Assembly: GCF_013760845.1 (NCBI RefSeq)
Contig: NZ_JACDUU010000003.1
Coordinates: forward strand, 62,001-126,000
DNA length: 64,000 nucleotides
Reading direction: 5' to 3'
Source: [Anoxybacillus] calidus
GTDB lineage: Bacteria; Bacillota; Bacilli; Bacillales; Anoxybacillaceae
The notes beneath the pieces were generated by a model that worked only from the letters and a program-made list of their open reading frames with translations, did not search any database and was not told the origin of the DNA. Within the stretch, counting starts at the first letter, position 1; each line of letters opens with the position of its first letter. The position numbers and the translations under genes were made by a program. Positions 1 to 8,938 of this stretch are shown piece by piece.

Positions 1-471
1 AATATTTTATCAGTAGGAATATCAACAATTGTCGATGCTATATATCCTTATATGTCTAAAAATAAAGATATTCAAATATTTAAAAAGATTTTTATGTTTG
101 TAATGGTCGCTGCAACAGTCGGATGTGCAATAATTTTTCTCCTAAGTGACCAAATCATTATTCTTCTATTCGGGAAAGAATTTTTGTTTAGTAGTAATAT
201 TTTTAAGTTTATGCTTGTAGCAACTTACATTTCTGTACCAAGTATGTTAATCGGCTATCCTTTATTAGCAGCTTTTGGTCATGCGAATTACGCCAATTAC
301 AGTGTTGTAGTTGCTTCAATAATTCATGTCTTACTTCTTTTTACTACGATACCTTTTATAGATATTTATGTTATTACTTATATCCTTATTGTTACACAAC
401 TAATTGTTCTTGGTATTAGGATATATGGTGTGAGGGTTAAAATAAATCTATCGATGAAGGAGCAAATGTAA
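1..471 (+). CDS. Wzx-type polysaccharide flippase, C-terminal part (partial)
   Basis: The reading frame is open from base 1, so the gene begins left of the window and only about 156 C-terminal residues are visible. It has hydrophobic segments typical of the last membrane helices of the MATE/MOP superfamily flippases that move lipid-linked oligosaccharide units across the membrane. The family call rests on hydrophobicity and on neighbours: a polymer transferase, a Wzy-like protein and glycosyltransferases follow on the same strand with short gaps. An internal ATG at 52 is not a credible start because the frame continues upstream. Very AT-rich, like the next four genes. A different polytopic export protein cannot be excluded. 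Confidence 0.7.
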   Translation, partial: NILSVGISTIVDAIYPYMSKNKDIQIFKKIFMFVMVAATVGCAIIFLLSDQIIILLFGKEFLFSSNIFKFMLVATYISVPSMLIGYPLLAAFGHANYANYSVVVASIIHVLLLFTTIPFIDIYVITYILIVTQLIVLGIRIYGVRVKINLSMKEQM

Positions 472-475
472 CACT

Positions 476-1675
476 ATGCAAACAAGGTTCTTGACGTTGA
501 TATATATATTACTAACGCCAATTTATTTATTATCTGTAATATTTCCGAAAAACAGAAAGTTGATAGTACTTGGATCATCGCTTGGACAGCATTTTGCTGA
601 TAATCCAAAGTATTTGTTTCTTTATCTAGAGGAACACAATCCGAACTTTGAATACTATTGGATTACAAAAAATAAAAGCTTGTACTTAAAAATAAACTCA
701 GATCGTTTTCTTTACTTATACTCATTTAAAGGGCTATGGATTCTTTTGAGGGCTAAATATTTGGTCTTATCCCATCAAATTAATGATGTTTTCCCCCCTC
801 TGCATGGGGGCAAAAAAATTATTCAATTATGGCATGGAACACCATTGAAGAGATTAGGACATGATAGAGATGCACTTTTAAATTCGAGAACGAAGAATCT
901 TTTAAAGAAGGTTTTTTATACTTTTTTTCCACATTTATATTATATGAAAGCAGACTATATTATTGTAGCCGCTGATAACCAAAAGAAGATTTTTAGCTCG
1001 GCTTTTAGGCGACCTGAGAATAAAATATTTGTTTTAGGACAACCTAGAAACGATATACTGTTTAAAAAAGAGAAAATATCAGCAGTTTATACAGACAAAA
1101 TGGATTTTCTTCATAATCTGTCCTCTTATGATAAAGTTATTAGTTGGCTCCCAACACATAGACATGGCAGTAGCAAAAATATCATAAATTTATTATTTGG
1201 CTATTCTTTTAATCCTGAAGAAGTTAATCGACAGTTAAAAGCAAATAACAGTATTCTAATTATCAAGCCACATTTCATAGAAATGAATGTCTTAAAAGAT
1301 AGATTAAAGAGCTTTAGTCATATTCATATTTATGATGAAGCTGATCCGTATCCATTATTAGCTTTTACTGATATTTTAGTAACGGACTACTCCAGTATTT
1401 TTTTTGATTTCTCTATGACGAAGAAGCCGATTATATTAGCTCCTTTTGATTACGATGAATATTTGAATAATTTTAAAGATTTCTATTATGATTATAATAG
1501 CCTTTTAAAGGACTACCCAAAGGTATATAATTGGAAAGAACTAATGAATGCAATATTTGACGAAAAGCGAATGATTGAAACACAAAATTTTTTAGCTGAA
1601 TTTAATAAATTTGAAGAAGGTAGTTGTAAGAGAGTTAAGGAATTTCTAGAAAATCTTGTTGCAAATTCTCTATAG
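476..1675 (+). CDS. CDP-glycerol glycerophosphotransferase family protein (TagB/TagF-like)
   Basis: A 399-residue protein with a hydrophobic N-terminal segment (residues 5-23) and two family hallmarks of the teichoic-acid polymer transferases (Glyphos_transf): LWHGTPLK at about 118-125 and VTDYSSIFFDF at about 302-312. Members transfer glycerol- or ribitol-phosphate from a CDP-alcohol onto a lipid-linked acceptor at the cytoplasmic membrane face. It lies 4 bp after the flippase and just before a polymerase-like gene, which suggests phospho-alcohol decoration or polymerisation of a surface glycan. A Shine-Dalgarno AAGGAG lies about 12 nt before the ATG. The exact acceptor cannot be told. Base composition is much more AT-rich than the genes right of 7.4 kb. 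Confidence 0.82.
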   Translation: MQTRFLTLIYILLTPIYLLSVIFPKNRKLIVLGSSLGQHFADNPKYLFLYLEEHNPNFEYYWITKNKSLYLKINSDRFLYLYSFKGLWILLRAKYLVLSHQINDVFPPLHGGKKIIQLWHGTPLKRLGHDRDALLNSRTKNLLKKVFYTFFPHLYYMKADYIIVAADNQKKIFSSAFRRPENKIFVLGQPRNDILFKKEKISAVYTDKMDFLHNLSSYDKVISWLPTHRHGSSKNIINLLFGYSFNPEEVNRQLKANNSILIIKPHFIEMNVLKDRLKSFSHIHIYDEADPYPLLAFTDILVTDYSSIFFDFSMTKKPIILAPFDYDEYLNNFKDFYYDYNSLLKDYPKVYNWKELMNAIFDEKRMIETQNFLAEFNKFEEGSCKRVKEFLENLVANSL

Positions 1676-1688
1676 GAGGATTTTGGTA

Positions 1689-3002
1689 TTGAGGAAAAAC
1701 AATTTTATTTTAATATATTTTTCAATTTTACTCATTTGTACGACTTATCAAGATTTTAATCTTGTAAATAAATTTGGAGAGTTAGCTCGATCTCCAATTT
1801 TCCTTTTTACTCCAATTTTTGTTTTTTATGAACTTTTTAGACTACTATACAAAAAGAGCAATTCTCTCAATATAACTACTTTGCAAAAAAATTTAAGCAT
1901 TTATTTCTTATTTATTACATTTGTAGGATGTATTTATGTTTTTTACTATTTTATAAGTGGAAAATACGTATTTCTCGGTGAAAATTTATTTTTTAAGTAT
2001 ATTAAGGGGCAAGTGTATATTATTATTATCCTTCTATATATTAGGCATGTTTACTTGATTATGTGCAGACTGAGCAGAAAACAAGTGCTTTACTCTTTCT
2101 TAATAGCATTAACGTTTTTGGATTTTGTGCTTATCATAGAGTATTTCACGATGCCAGAAGGGTTGCTATTTTTACATTCAACAGATCTTCCCTATTACCG
2201 GGTTCGATTATTAACAGCAGAAAGTAGTTGGACAGGTACAATTTATGTTGTATACAGTACTATTACCTTATATTTAGTAATGACATTGTATAGAAAGAAT
2301 TTATTTTATAAGTTATATATTATCCTGTCGTTTCTTATGTATCTTTTATTAACACAGTCTAAGGGATTTTATGTTGTACTGTTATTATCTATTGTGTTGT
2401 ATTCGCTCAGGTATTTTAGTTTTAAAAAATTATCAATTCAAAATATTTTCATGGTGTTTGTTTCTATTGTAATATTTTTTGTTATTTTGAATGTGTTCGG
2501 AGAGGTATACTATAACGCGTTTATGAGAGACATAGAAAAGTATACTTCTCTTGCGACAAGGATTGGTTTGATATTAGCAAGTTTAAAAGTGATACTAACT
2601 CATCCTTGGGGAACAGGGACTGGGACTTATATTATATTTTTGCCTAATGAAATTCTCAGTAGCTTTAATACATTGAATTTTATTTTTGGTTCTATTTTTG
2701 GTATACAACCCAACTTATCAGAATTGGAACGGTTAACAACTTCTACTACTGGTTTGGGTGTAAAGTCAGGAGTTTTACACTGGTTAATGGTCGGTGGAAT
2801 TTTTTCACTGTTGTTTTTTGTGCTTACATTTAAATATTTAAATCAAGCAACAAAAGAACTATCGATTCTTAGGTTTTCTTTGATTTTTACATTTTTAGCT
2901 GTCACCACATATATTTCGCTAGATATTAAATATGAGATATGGCTTTTGTGTGCATTTATTGAGTATAATCTCAAATTTATTAAAGGTAACTCAACGGAGT
3001 GA
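1689..3002 (+). CDS. O-antigen polymerase/ligase-like integral membrane protein (Wzy-like)
   Basis: About 437 residues, almost entirely hydrophobic, with roughly ten predicted membrane helices and one larger loop in the C-terminal half, the general architecture of Wzy/O-antigen ligase proteins. These join lipid-linked repeat units on the outer membrane face. I place the start at TTG 1689 because AGGAGG (1674-1679) is 9 nt upstream; an in-frame TTG at 1656 would put that site inside the gene and overlap the previous gene. Primary sequence in this class is poorly conserved, so the call depends on topology and location between a polymer transferase and glycosyltransferases. Confidence 0.7.
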   Translation: MRKNNFILIYFSILLICTTYQDFNLVNKFGELARSPIFLFTPIFVFYELFRLLYKKSNSLNITTLQKNLSIYFLFITFVGCIYVFYYFISGKYVFLGENLFFKYIKGQVYIIIILLYIRHVYLIMCRLSRKQVLYSFLIALTFLDFVLIIEYFTMPEGLLFLHSTDLPYYRVRLLTAESSWTGTIYVVYSTITLYLVMTLYRKNLFYKLYIILSFLMYLLLTQSKGFYVVLLLSIVLYSLRYFSFKKLSIQNIFMVFVSIVIFFVILNVFGEVYYNAFMRDIEKYTSLATRIGLILASLKVILTHPWGTGTGTYIIFLPNEILSSFNTLNFIFGSIFGIQPNLSELERLTTSTTGLGVKSGVLHWLMVGGIFSLLFFVLTFKYLNQATKELSILRFSLIFTFLAVTTYISLDIKYEIWLLCAFIEYNLKFIKGNSTE

Positions 3003-3009
3003 ATGAAAG

Positions 3010-3960
3010 ATGATGTCTGTAAGTATTGTTATACCAGTGTATAACGCTGAACAAACTATAGGTATGACATTAGATAAATTATTGGAACAAAATTACGATA
3101 AACATTATTATGAAGTAATATTGGTTGACGATGGTTCAAAAGACCAAAGTATTTCGATTATTAAAGATTATGTAAAGAAATATTCTAATATTAAGTTATA
3201 TGTTAATTCAAAAAATCAAGGACGTAGTAAAACAAGGAACAAAGGAATTTTATATGCTTGTAATGAGTTATTGTTATTTCTTGATAGCGATTGCATTCCA
3301 AAAACGAAAAATTTTATTAAAAGCCATGTGGAATTTCATAATAAAAGAAAAAATAGCATTGGTATTGGCTCTGTGTATTTTCCAGAAACAAGTCAAAATC
3401 CGTTTGATAAATTTAGGGATAACCGAGAAAATATACGAAACCGTAGAGTTAATCATGCAAACCTTGACTTTGTGTTTTTAACTACGGCTAATATGAGTAT
3501 ATCTAAAAAAAATATGTTGGATTTAGGCGGGTTTGATGAGGAATTTAAATATTGGGGTGCTGAAGATATCGAATTAGGTTACAGAGCTTTTAAAAAGCAC
3601 TTGATCATAGGAATGGTTGATACCGAAGGTGATGTATATCATTACGATGAACGGGTAGATTTAGAAACATATACAAGTAGGATTTTTAACTTTTCAAAGT
3701 ACAATATTCCTATTTTACTTAAAAAACATCCTGATATTATTAATTACTTTAATAATTATAAATTACTTGAGCCTATCTCCCTTTTTGATAAATATTTAAT
3801 AAAAAAGATTGTTATTCAACTTATTATAAAAAATTTCCATTTTATTTTTGCTTGGTTTATAAATAACGGGTGGTTTATAAACAGTAAATATAGTACATCA
3901 GTTTATAAACTTTATCTTGCGAAGTTTTATTTACAAGGAGTGAAAGAAAGACTGGTTTAA
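3010..3960 (+). CDS. Glycosyltransferase family 2
   Basis: A 316-residue GT-A fold glycosyltransferase. The N-terminus carries the family 2 opening (SIVIPVYNAEQTI), the nucleotide-binding DDGS at residues 40-43, the metal-binding LDSDC near 93-97 and a WGAEDIELGYR motif near 182-192, which resembles the chondroitin-polymerase-like and galactosyltransferase C-terminal signature. It would add a sugar from a nucleotide donor to the growing lipid-linked glycan in the cytoplasm. Start ATG 3010 has GGAG 8-12 nt upstream. It follows the Wzy-like gene by 7 bp and so is co-transcribed. Donor and acceptor sugars cannot be told from sequence. Confidence 0.88.
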   Translation: MMSVSIVIPVYNAEQTIGMTLDKLLEQNYDKHYYEVILVDDGSKDQSISIIKDYVKKYSNIKLYVNSKNQGRSKTRNKGILYACNELLLFLDSDCIPKTKNFIKSHVEFHNKRKNSIGIGSVYFPETSQNPFDKFRDNRENIRNRRVNHANLDFVFLTTANMSISKKNMLDLGGFDEEFKYWGAEDIELGYRAFKKHLIIGMVDTEGDVYHYDERVDLETYTSRIFNFSKYNIPILLKKHPDIINYFNNYKLLEPISLFDKYLIKKIVIQLIIKNFHFIFAWFINNGWFINSKYSTSVYKLYLAKFYLQGVKERLV

Positions 3961-4020
3961 AAAGTGTATGGCCTAATGGATTTATTTGTACATATAGGTT
4001 GATTTTGGGAGGGGTTTTTG

Positions 4021-5142
4021 TTGAAAGTAATGCATGTTGCGGAGTACACAAAAGGTGGCGTGGCAACCTATCTCGAGAATGTGATTACCTTTCAAAAAAA
4101 ACATTCGGAAATATCAAAGGTTTATTTAGTATGTAGCGCTGTGCATGCTACTCATTTTGAAGAAATGGAGGATGCGAAATTTCAATTATTAAAATATGAT
4201 TATAAAAGGCATCCTAGACACTTTTGGTCAGCTATAAAAAAAATTAGTGAATATATTGAGTCTGTTTCTCCGGATATAGTCCATATTCATAGTTCATTTG
4301 CGGGAATGTTCGTTCGGCTTCCCTATTTCATAAAAAGAAAAAAAGTAAAAATAGTGTATTGTTCTCATGGTTGGTCTTTCCTGATGGATACAAGCAATTT
4401 AAGGAAAAGACTTTATGCATTCATAGAAAAAATGCTTTCTATAAAAACAGATAAGATTATTAATATTTCTAAATATGAATATAAAAACTCTATTAAGTAC
4501 GGAATTTCAGAAGAAAAATCTATAGTAATTTTAAATGGTATATCTAATTTTTCTAACAATAATCATCTGAAAAATGGTATAGACCTAAAGATAAATAAAA
4601 ATAAAATTAATCTACTATTTGTAGGTCGCTTTGATAGACAAAAAGGGCTTGACATTTTAATCAATTTCTTTCATAAGTACCATATTAATCATATTGAGCT
4701 CTATGTCATTGGTGAATCAGTTATCGGAGACCTAAACTTTACGTTCCCTGACAATGTCAAACATTTAGGTTGGGTATCAAATCAATTGATGGATCAGTAT
4801 TATAAACAATTTGATGCAGTGATTATGCCTTCAAGGTGGGAAGGATTTGGATTGGTGGCAATTGAAGCGATGAAAAATAAAGTTCCTGTTATCGCAAGTA
4901 ATAGAGGAGCATTACCGGAGATTGTTGAACATGATAATAATGGTTATATTTTTGATTTAAGCAAAGAAGAAGAATTATTAAACATATTAAACCAATTAGA
5001 TAAAGAACAATTAAAACAAATGGGACTGAAAGGATATGAGACTTTTAAGAAAAAATTTTCTTCTAAAATTATGAATGAATCAATTTTAGATGTGTATCGT
5101 CAACTTTTAGATACAACTGCTGCATCTCCGAAAATTGTCTAA
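4021..5142 (+). CDS. Glycosyltransferase family 4
   Basis: About 373 residues with GT-B architecture: an N-terminal HVAEYTKGGVATYLENV segment, an inter-domain NGI...FVGRFDRQKGLD region and the C-terminal E-x7-E signature in EGFGLVAIEAM. It would transfer a nucleotide-activated sugar to a lipid-linked acceptor. Two adjacent TTG codons (4018, 4021) and an ATG (4030) could start it; GGGAGGGG at 4007-4014 is best spaced (6 nt) for TTG 4021. It is the last intact gene of the AT-rich glycan locus. A 57-bp gap separates it from the GT2 gene. Confidence 0.87.
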   Translation: MKVMHVAEYTKGGVATYLENVITFQKKHSEISKVYLVCSAVHATHFEEMEDAKFQLLKYDYKRHPRHFWSAIKKISEYIESVSPDIVHIHSSFAGMFVRLPYFIKRKKVKIVYCSHGWSFLMDTSNLRKRLYAFIEKMLSIKTDKIINISKYEYKNSIKYGISEEKSIVILNGISNFSNNNHLKNGIDLKINKNKINLLFVGRFDRQKGLDILINFFHKYHINHIELYVIGESVIGDLNFTFPDNVKHLGWVSNQLMDQYYKQFDAVIMPSRWEGFGLVAIEAMKNKVPVIASNRGALPEIVEHDNNGYIFDLSKEEELLNILNQLDKEQLKQMGLKGYETFKKKFSSKIMNESILDVYRQLLDTTAASPKIV

Positions 5143-5410
5143 TAAAGTGATCGTTTTACCATCATAGATGTAATAATTATTGTTTTTCTGATTAAAAACA
5201 AAACAAGATAAAATCAGGGAATTAAAGTTAGAAGTCTTATGACTCAAGTTGTTGAAGTTGTTTTATTAATATTTGTAAACAAAGTGATATTAGGGGATTT
5301 TTAGGTATTATTTAACTTAAAAGCTCACAAAATTTTTGTCAAATATTTAGTTGGTTAACCATCGAAATATTGCCAAAAAAATTAGCAAAAACGTTAATCG
5401 TTATTAAAAA

Positions 5411-6084
5411 CAATGTTAGAGTGTAGCTCGAAAACTTTATTTTTTCTTCGATATAAAGTGGCTATTTACGGCATTTTGAATATGGAATTGATTACGGAAG
5501 ATTGCCCAACAAATCCAATTGACCCATATGGCCGATCGAAGTTAATGATCGAACAAATTTTAGCGGACTTTGCGGTGATTTATGGTCTTAACTATGTCGT
5601 CCTTCGCTATTTTAATGCGGCAGGAGCACATGAGTCGGCGGAGATTGGCGAAGACCATAACCCAGAGAAGCATTTGATTCCAATTGTCTTGCAGCACTTG
5701 TTAGGTCAGCGCGACAAAATTTCTGTCTTTGGTACGAACTACGACACTCCAAATGGGACATGCATTCGCGATTATATCCATGTCACCGACTTAGCAAAAG
5801 CACATATTTTAGCGCTCGAAGCATTATTGTCAGGTAAAAAGAAAACTGCAGTCTACAATCTTGGTAATGGCTTAGGATATTCCGTCAAGGAAGTGATTAA
5901 AACGTGCGAAAAAGTAACGGGGCGTAAAGCTTTCGTTGAATATACGGACCGCTGCCTGGGCGAACCGGCGCGCCTTGTCGCGTCATCACAGAAAATTTAC
6001 GAAGAGTTGGGATGGAAAGCGGAATATTTGCTTGAAGGCATTATCGCAAGCGCATGGAAATGGCATAGTCGACATGTGAAGTAA
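5411..6084 (+). pseudogene. galE: galE remnant (UDP-glucose 4-epimerase lacking its N-terminal half)
   Basis: From about 5490 to 6084 the sequence is nearly the same, codon for codon, as the second half of the intact galE at 7372-8343, including NPIDPYGRSKLMIEQ with the Y-x3-K active-site pair. The NAD-binding Rossmann half is missing, and between 5411 and 5490 the similarity fades through small changes that scramble the frame. The remaining open frame of about 223 codons has no plausible Shine-Dalgarno site. I see a broken paralogue left by duplication or recombination. It lies at the edge of the AT-rich island and is followed by a terminator-like hairpin. Confidence 0.85.
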
Positions 6085-6092
6085 ACAACAAC

Positions 6093-6123
6093 AGCCACCC
6101 GCCACATTGTTCAGAGGGTGGCT
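6093..6123 (+). terminator. Terminator-like hairpin after the galE remnant
   Basis: AGCCACCC (6093-6100) pairs with GGGTGGCT (6116-6123), followed by AATTTTATTTT. It probably ended transcription of the original galE copy. Confidence 0.6.
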
Positions 6124-6161
6124 AATTTTATTTTAAAACGGAAAGGGGGAGATTGCTTCAA

Positions 6162-6336
6162 ATGAGAAAAAAAGCCTTCAGAATCCGAAATCGAACATTT
6201 TAAACATATATTAATAGAAAACTATCGTAAAGGAGAATTGCATGCTAATATAACCCCAAAGGATTTAATTAAGGATCTCGCCGTTCAATTACAACATTTT
6301 GTAAATTTAAACAAAAATAATATCAGTGGGTACTAA
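6162..6336 (+). pseudogene. Small hypothetical ORF with a frameshift at an A7 run
   Basis: An ATG at 6162 is preceded by AAAGGGGG. After four codons the frame hits a run of seven A (6167-6173). Reading through unshifted ends soon at a stop, but loss of one A joins a coherent frame up to TAA 6334-6336, giving about 57 residues that include KGELHANITPKDLIKDLAVQ. A further mini-ORF starts at the overlapping ATG 6336. I do not recognise the product. It may be a decayed gene, a sequencing error in a homopolymer, or a slippage-prone gene. It lies between the galE remnant and an intact vanZ. Confidence 0.35.
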
Positions 6337-6488
6337 TGGAAGCGTTTAAACAACTACCGAAGTCTATCAAAAGGACAATCCGTTACATTGTGTAGAATAT
6401 TCATTTGCTTGAGAAGCTTGAATTCATTGGAAAAACTATTCACTTTTATATACAAAAACGTAAAACTCAATTAAAAAAGGTGATATAA

Positions 6489-6923
6489 ATGAAAAACAAA
6501 TGGCTTTCATGGGCTCTCGTACTTCTATGGTGCGCCCTCATTTATTACTTTAGCGAATCTCCTACATTTACTGGTGAGAACACGGCCAAAGTGATTAATC
6601 ATATCGTTGAAGCTCAGCCACCTGAAGCAACAGTCTATCATCATCACGGCTTTTCGTTCTCATGGAATTTTGTTGTCCGCAAGTTCGCACATCTTTCTGC
6701 TTTTGGCATTCTTGCTTTTCTTGTATGGAAAGCCCTTGTCCCTCATCGACTTGCCTATGTCGGAGCATGGAGTTTTGCGACTGTTTATGCCATGACCGAT
6801 GAATGGCATCAATCGTTTCAACCGGGACGGACGGCTCTTGTATCTGATGTGGTGATTGATGCATGTGGAGCGGCTCTTGCTTTATTATTCGTTCGAATTT
6901 ATTTGCGGATGAAACGTTCTTAG
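6489..6923 (+). CDS. VanZ-like family membrane protein
   Basis: 144 residues with about four membrane segments and the VanZ-family signature: RKFAHLSAFGILAF near residues 60-73 and the later DEWHQSFQPGRTALVSDVVID motif. VanZ was named from teicoplanin resistance, but most members have no assigned role; they are small envelope membrane proteins. An AGGTGAT Shine-Dalgarno lies 5 nt before ATG. It is closely related to the protein at 29844-30275 and to a truncated remnant at 8427-8516, so three copies are present in the window. The first was probably linked to the galE copy whose remnant lies upstream. Confidence 0.85.
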   Translation: MKNKWLSWALVLLWCALIYYFSESPTFTGENTAKVINHIVEAQPPEATVYHHHGFSFSWNFVVRKFAHLSAFGILAFLVWKALVPHRLAYVGAWSFATVYAMTDEWHQSFQPGRTALVSDVVIDACGAALALLFVRIYLRMKRS

Positions 6924-7093
6924 GTGTTAAAAACAATAAGAATTTCCTTCACGCTTTGGTAGACTTTCCTCTTCATTTATTCTTCTGGTTATGCCCGCTA
7001 GAAAGATTCATCGTAGCATTCTTTGATTAAGGCGGGTTTTCCTCTCGATGTCACCATTATGTTCAAAAAACTCCCAATTAGTTTTGTAGATAA

Positions 7094-7323
7094 ATGAGTG
7101 ATCGTTCGTTTATAAGAAGACAGATGAAACCTTTTATGACGAGTTAACAGATTCACCTGCGGGAGCGGAGTTTGCTCATTTCAACGTTCCTTTTTTCCTA
7201 AAAAAGAAAATGGAAAAACGAGCATCGAATTTTATTGGATGGGAAGTGTTTTTAACGAATCAAGAAATTTATTCTCAAAAAGATGTTCGAGAATATGTTT
7301 CAAATGGGAAGTTCATAAGATAG
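7094..7323 (+). pseudogene. Degraded hypothetical gene upstream of galE
   Basis: A frame of 74 codons (7102-7323) with coding-like composition contains FVYKKTDETFYDEL and NFIGWEVFLTNQEIYSQKD. It lacks a start in frame; the ATG at 7094 (MSDRSF) is one frame away, and a single indel near 7102-7108 would join them. After the TAG at 7321 the same frame continues into EELDTQ before galE. I do not recognise the family. It is likely a gene broken by one frameshift and one nonsense change. The rest of 6924-7093 shows no supported feature. Confidence 0.35.
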
Positions 7324-7371
7324 GAAGAGTTAGATACACAAAAAATGAACATGCTGGGTGGGAGGATTTGT

Positions 7372-8343
7372 ATGATTTTAGTCGTTGGCGGCGCCGGTTA
7401 TATCGGCAGTCATTTAGTGAAAGAGTTAGTGGAAAAAGAGAAAGTCATCGTGCTTGATAACTTATCGACGGGTCATCGTTATTTAGTTGATGATCGTGCA
7501 GTGTTTGTTCAAGGCGATTTGGGGAATCGGGCCGATTTGGAAGCGATTTTTGAAAAATACCCGATTAAAGCGGTCATGCATTTTGCGGCGAACAGCTTAG
7601 TCGGGGAATCGGTTGTTAATCCGCTGAAATATTATCAAAACAACGTTGCAGCGACATTAACATTACTAGAGACAATGTTGAAATATAATGTGAAAAACTT
7701 TATTTTCTCATCTACTGCGGCGACTTATGGAATTCCGAATGTCGAATTGATTACCGAAGATTGCCCAACAAATCCAATTAACCCATACGGCCGTTCGAAG
7801 TTAATGATCGAGCAAATTTTAGCGGACTTTGCGGCGGCTTATGGTCTTAACTATGTCGTTCTTCGCTACTTTAATGCGGCTGGGGCGCATGAGTCAGCGG
7901 AGATTGGTGAAGACCATAATCCAGAGACACATTTAATTCCGATTGTCTTACAGCACTTGTTAGGCCAGCGCAACAAAATTTCTGTCTTTGGTACGGACTA
8001 CGACACACCAGATGGGACATGTATTCGCGACTATATCCATGTCACTGACTTAGCGAAGGCGCATATTTTAGCGCTCAAAGCCTTATTGTCAGGCAAAAAG
8101 AAAACCGCGGTTTACAACCTCGGCAACGGCTTAGGCTATTCTGTTAAAGAAGTGATTGAAACATGCGAAAAAGTAACGGGCCGTAAAGCCGTCATTAAAT
8201 ATACGGACCGTCGCCCGGGCGACCCGGCGCGACTTGTCGCGTCATCACAAAAAATTTACGAAGAGTTGGGATGGAAAGCGGAATATTCGCTTGAAGACAT
8301 TATCGCAAGCGCATGGAAATGGCATAGCCGAAATGTGAAGTAA
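7372..8343 (+). CDS. galE: UDP-glucose 4-epimerase
   Basis: A 323-residue extended short-chain dehydrogenase that interconverts UDP-glucose and UDP-galactose. Visible marks are the NAD-binding GGAGYIGS near the N-terminus, the serine/threonine run in FSSTAATYG, the catalytic Y-x3-K in NPYGRSKLMIEQ and the C-terminal RPGDPARLVAS. I choose ATG 7372 because GGGAGG lies 6 nt upstream; an in-frame ATG at 7345 would add nine residues before the glycine loop and has no site. It would feed UDP-galactose to the glycan locus. The second half is duplicated as a remnant at 5411-6084. Confidence 0.95.
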   Translation: MILVVGGAGYIGSHLVKELVEKEKVIVLDNLSTGHRYLVDDRAVFVQGDLGNRADLEAIFEKYPIKAVMHFAANSLVGESVVNPLKYYQNNVAATLTLLETMLKYNVKNFIFSSTAATYGIPNVELITEDCPTNPINPYGRSKLMIEQILADFAAAYGLNYVVLRYFNAAGAHESAEIGEDHNPETHLIPIVLQHLLGQRNKISVFGTDYDTPDGTCIRDYIHVTDLAKAHILALKALLSGKKKTAVYNLGNGLGYSVKEVIETCEKVTGRKAVIKYTDRRPGDPARLVASSQKIYEELGWKAEYSLEDIIASAWKWHSRNVK

Positions 8344-8348
8344 TAGAA

Positions 8349-8381
8349 AGCCTCCTGTTGAATGAGTGTCAGCGGGAGGCT
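8349..8381 (+). terminator. Terminator-like hairpin after galE
   Basis: AGCCTCC (8349-8355) pairs with GGGAGGCT (8374-8381) and is followed by GAATTGTTTTTA. Confidence 0.55.
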
Positions 8382-8426
8382 GAATTGTTTTTAAAAGAAA
8401 ATAGAAGGGATAAATAGGTAAATTAT

Positions 8427-8516
8427 ATGAAAAAACAAATGGCTTCAATGGGTCCACGTCCTTCTCTGGTGCGGGCTCATTATTACTTTAGCGAATCTTC
8501 TCATTTATCAGGGAGC
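8427..8516 (+). pseudogene. vanZ remnant (first about 30 codons)
   Basis: The DNA closely follows the start of the vanZ gene at 6489: ATGAAAAA-ACAAATGGCTTC, then matches to CTTCTCTGGTGCGGGCTCAT and TACTTTAGCGAATCTTCTCA. An extra A shifts the frame near the fourth codon and similarity stops at about 8516. Together with the galE remnant this shows a duplicated galE-vanZ pair in which each copy lost a different gene. The rest of 8517-8938 shows no supported gene. Confidence 0.75.
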
Positions 8517-8938
8517 ATACCTCTAATAATCCCCCATATAGCCGCAATAAAATTCCTCACTTACAAATAGAACCGTAGTTTCAATCATGAAAAGAAGATT
8601 GGCAACAGAGTATTCGTAAAAATGAAGTATATGAAGAATCGGGGTAAAACGAAATGAGGTACATCGAAAGGATTCTCGGTTAACGCATCCAGCATGAATC
8701 GAAGCTGCATGATTCTCAGAAGGATTGTGCAGGTTTTTTACATTTCCATCCAATTAATAACAGAATTTAGCTGAAATTTTACACGATGATAAAAATCTGT
8801 ATTAGAAATGAAACCAATTTGAAACTTTATGAAAAAGTAAGTCTGTTAAAATATGAAGGTTAGAAACAGGAAAGTTTTAATAACTATATCATACGGTAAG
8901 TAAAATATATTGATAAATATATAGGTCGGGTGATAAAC

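Noticed and set aside
5411-6084. Second functional galE
   Set aside because: The NAD-binding half is missing and the junction is frame-scrambled.
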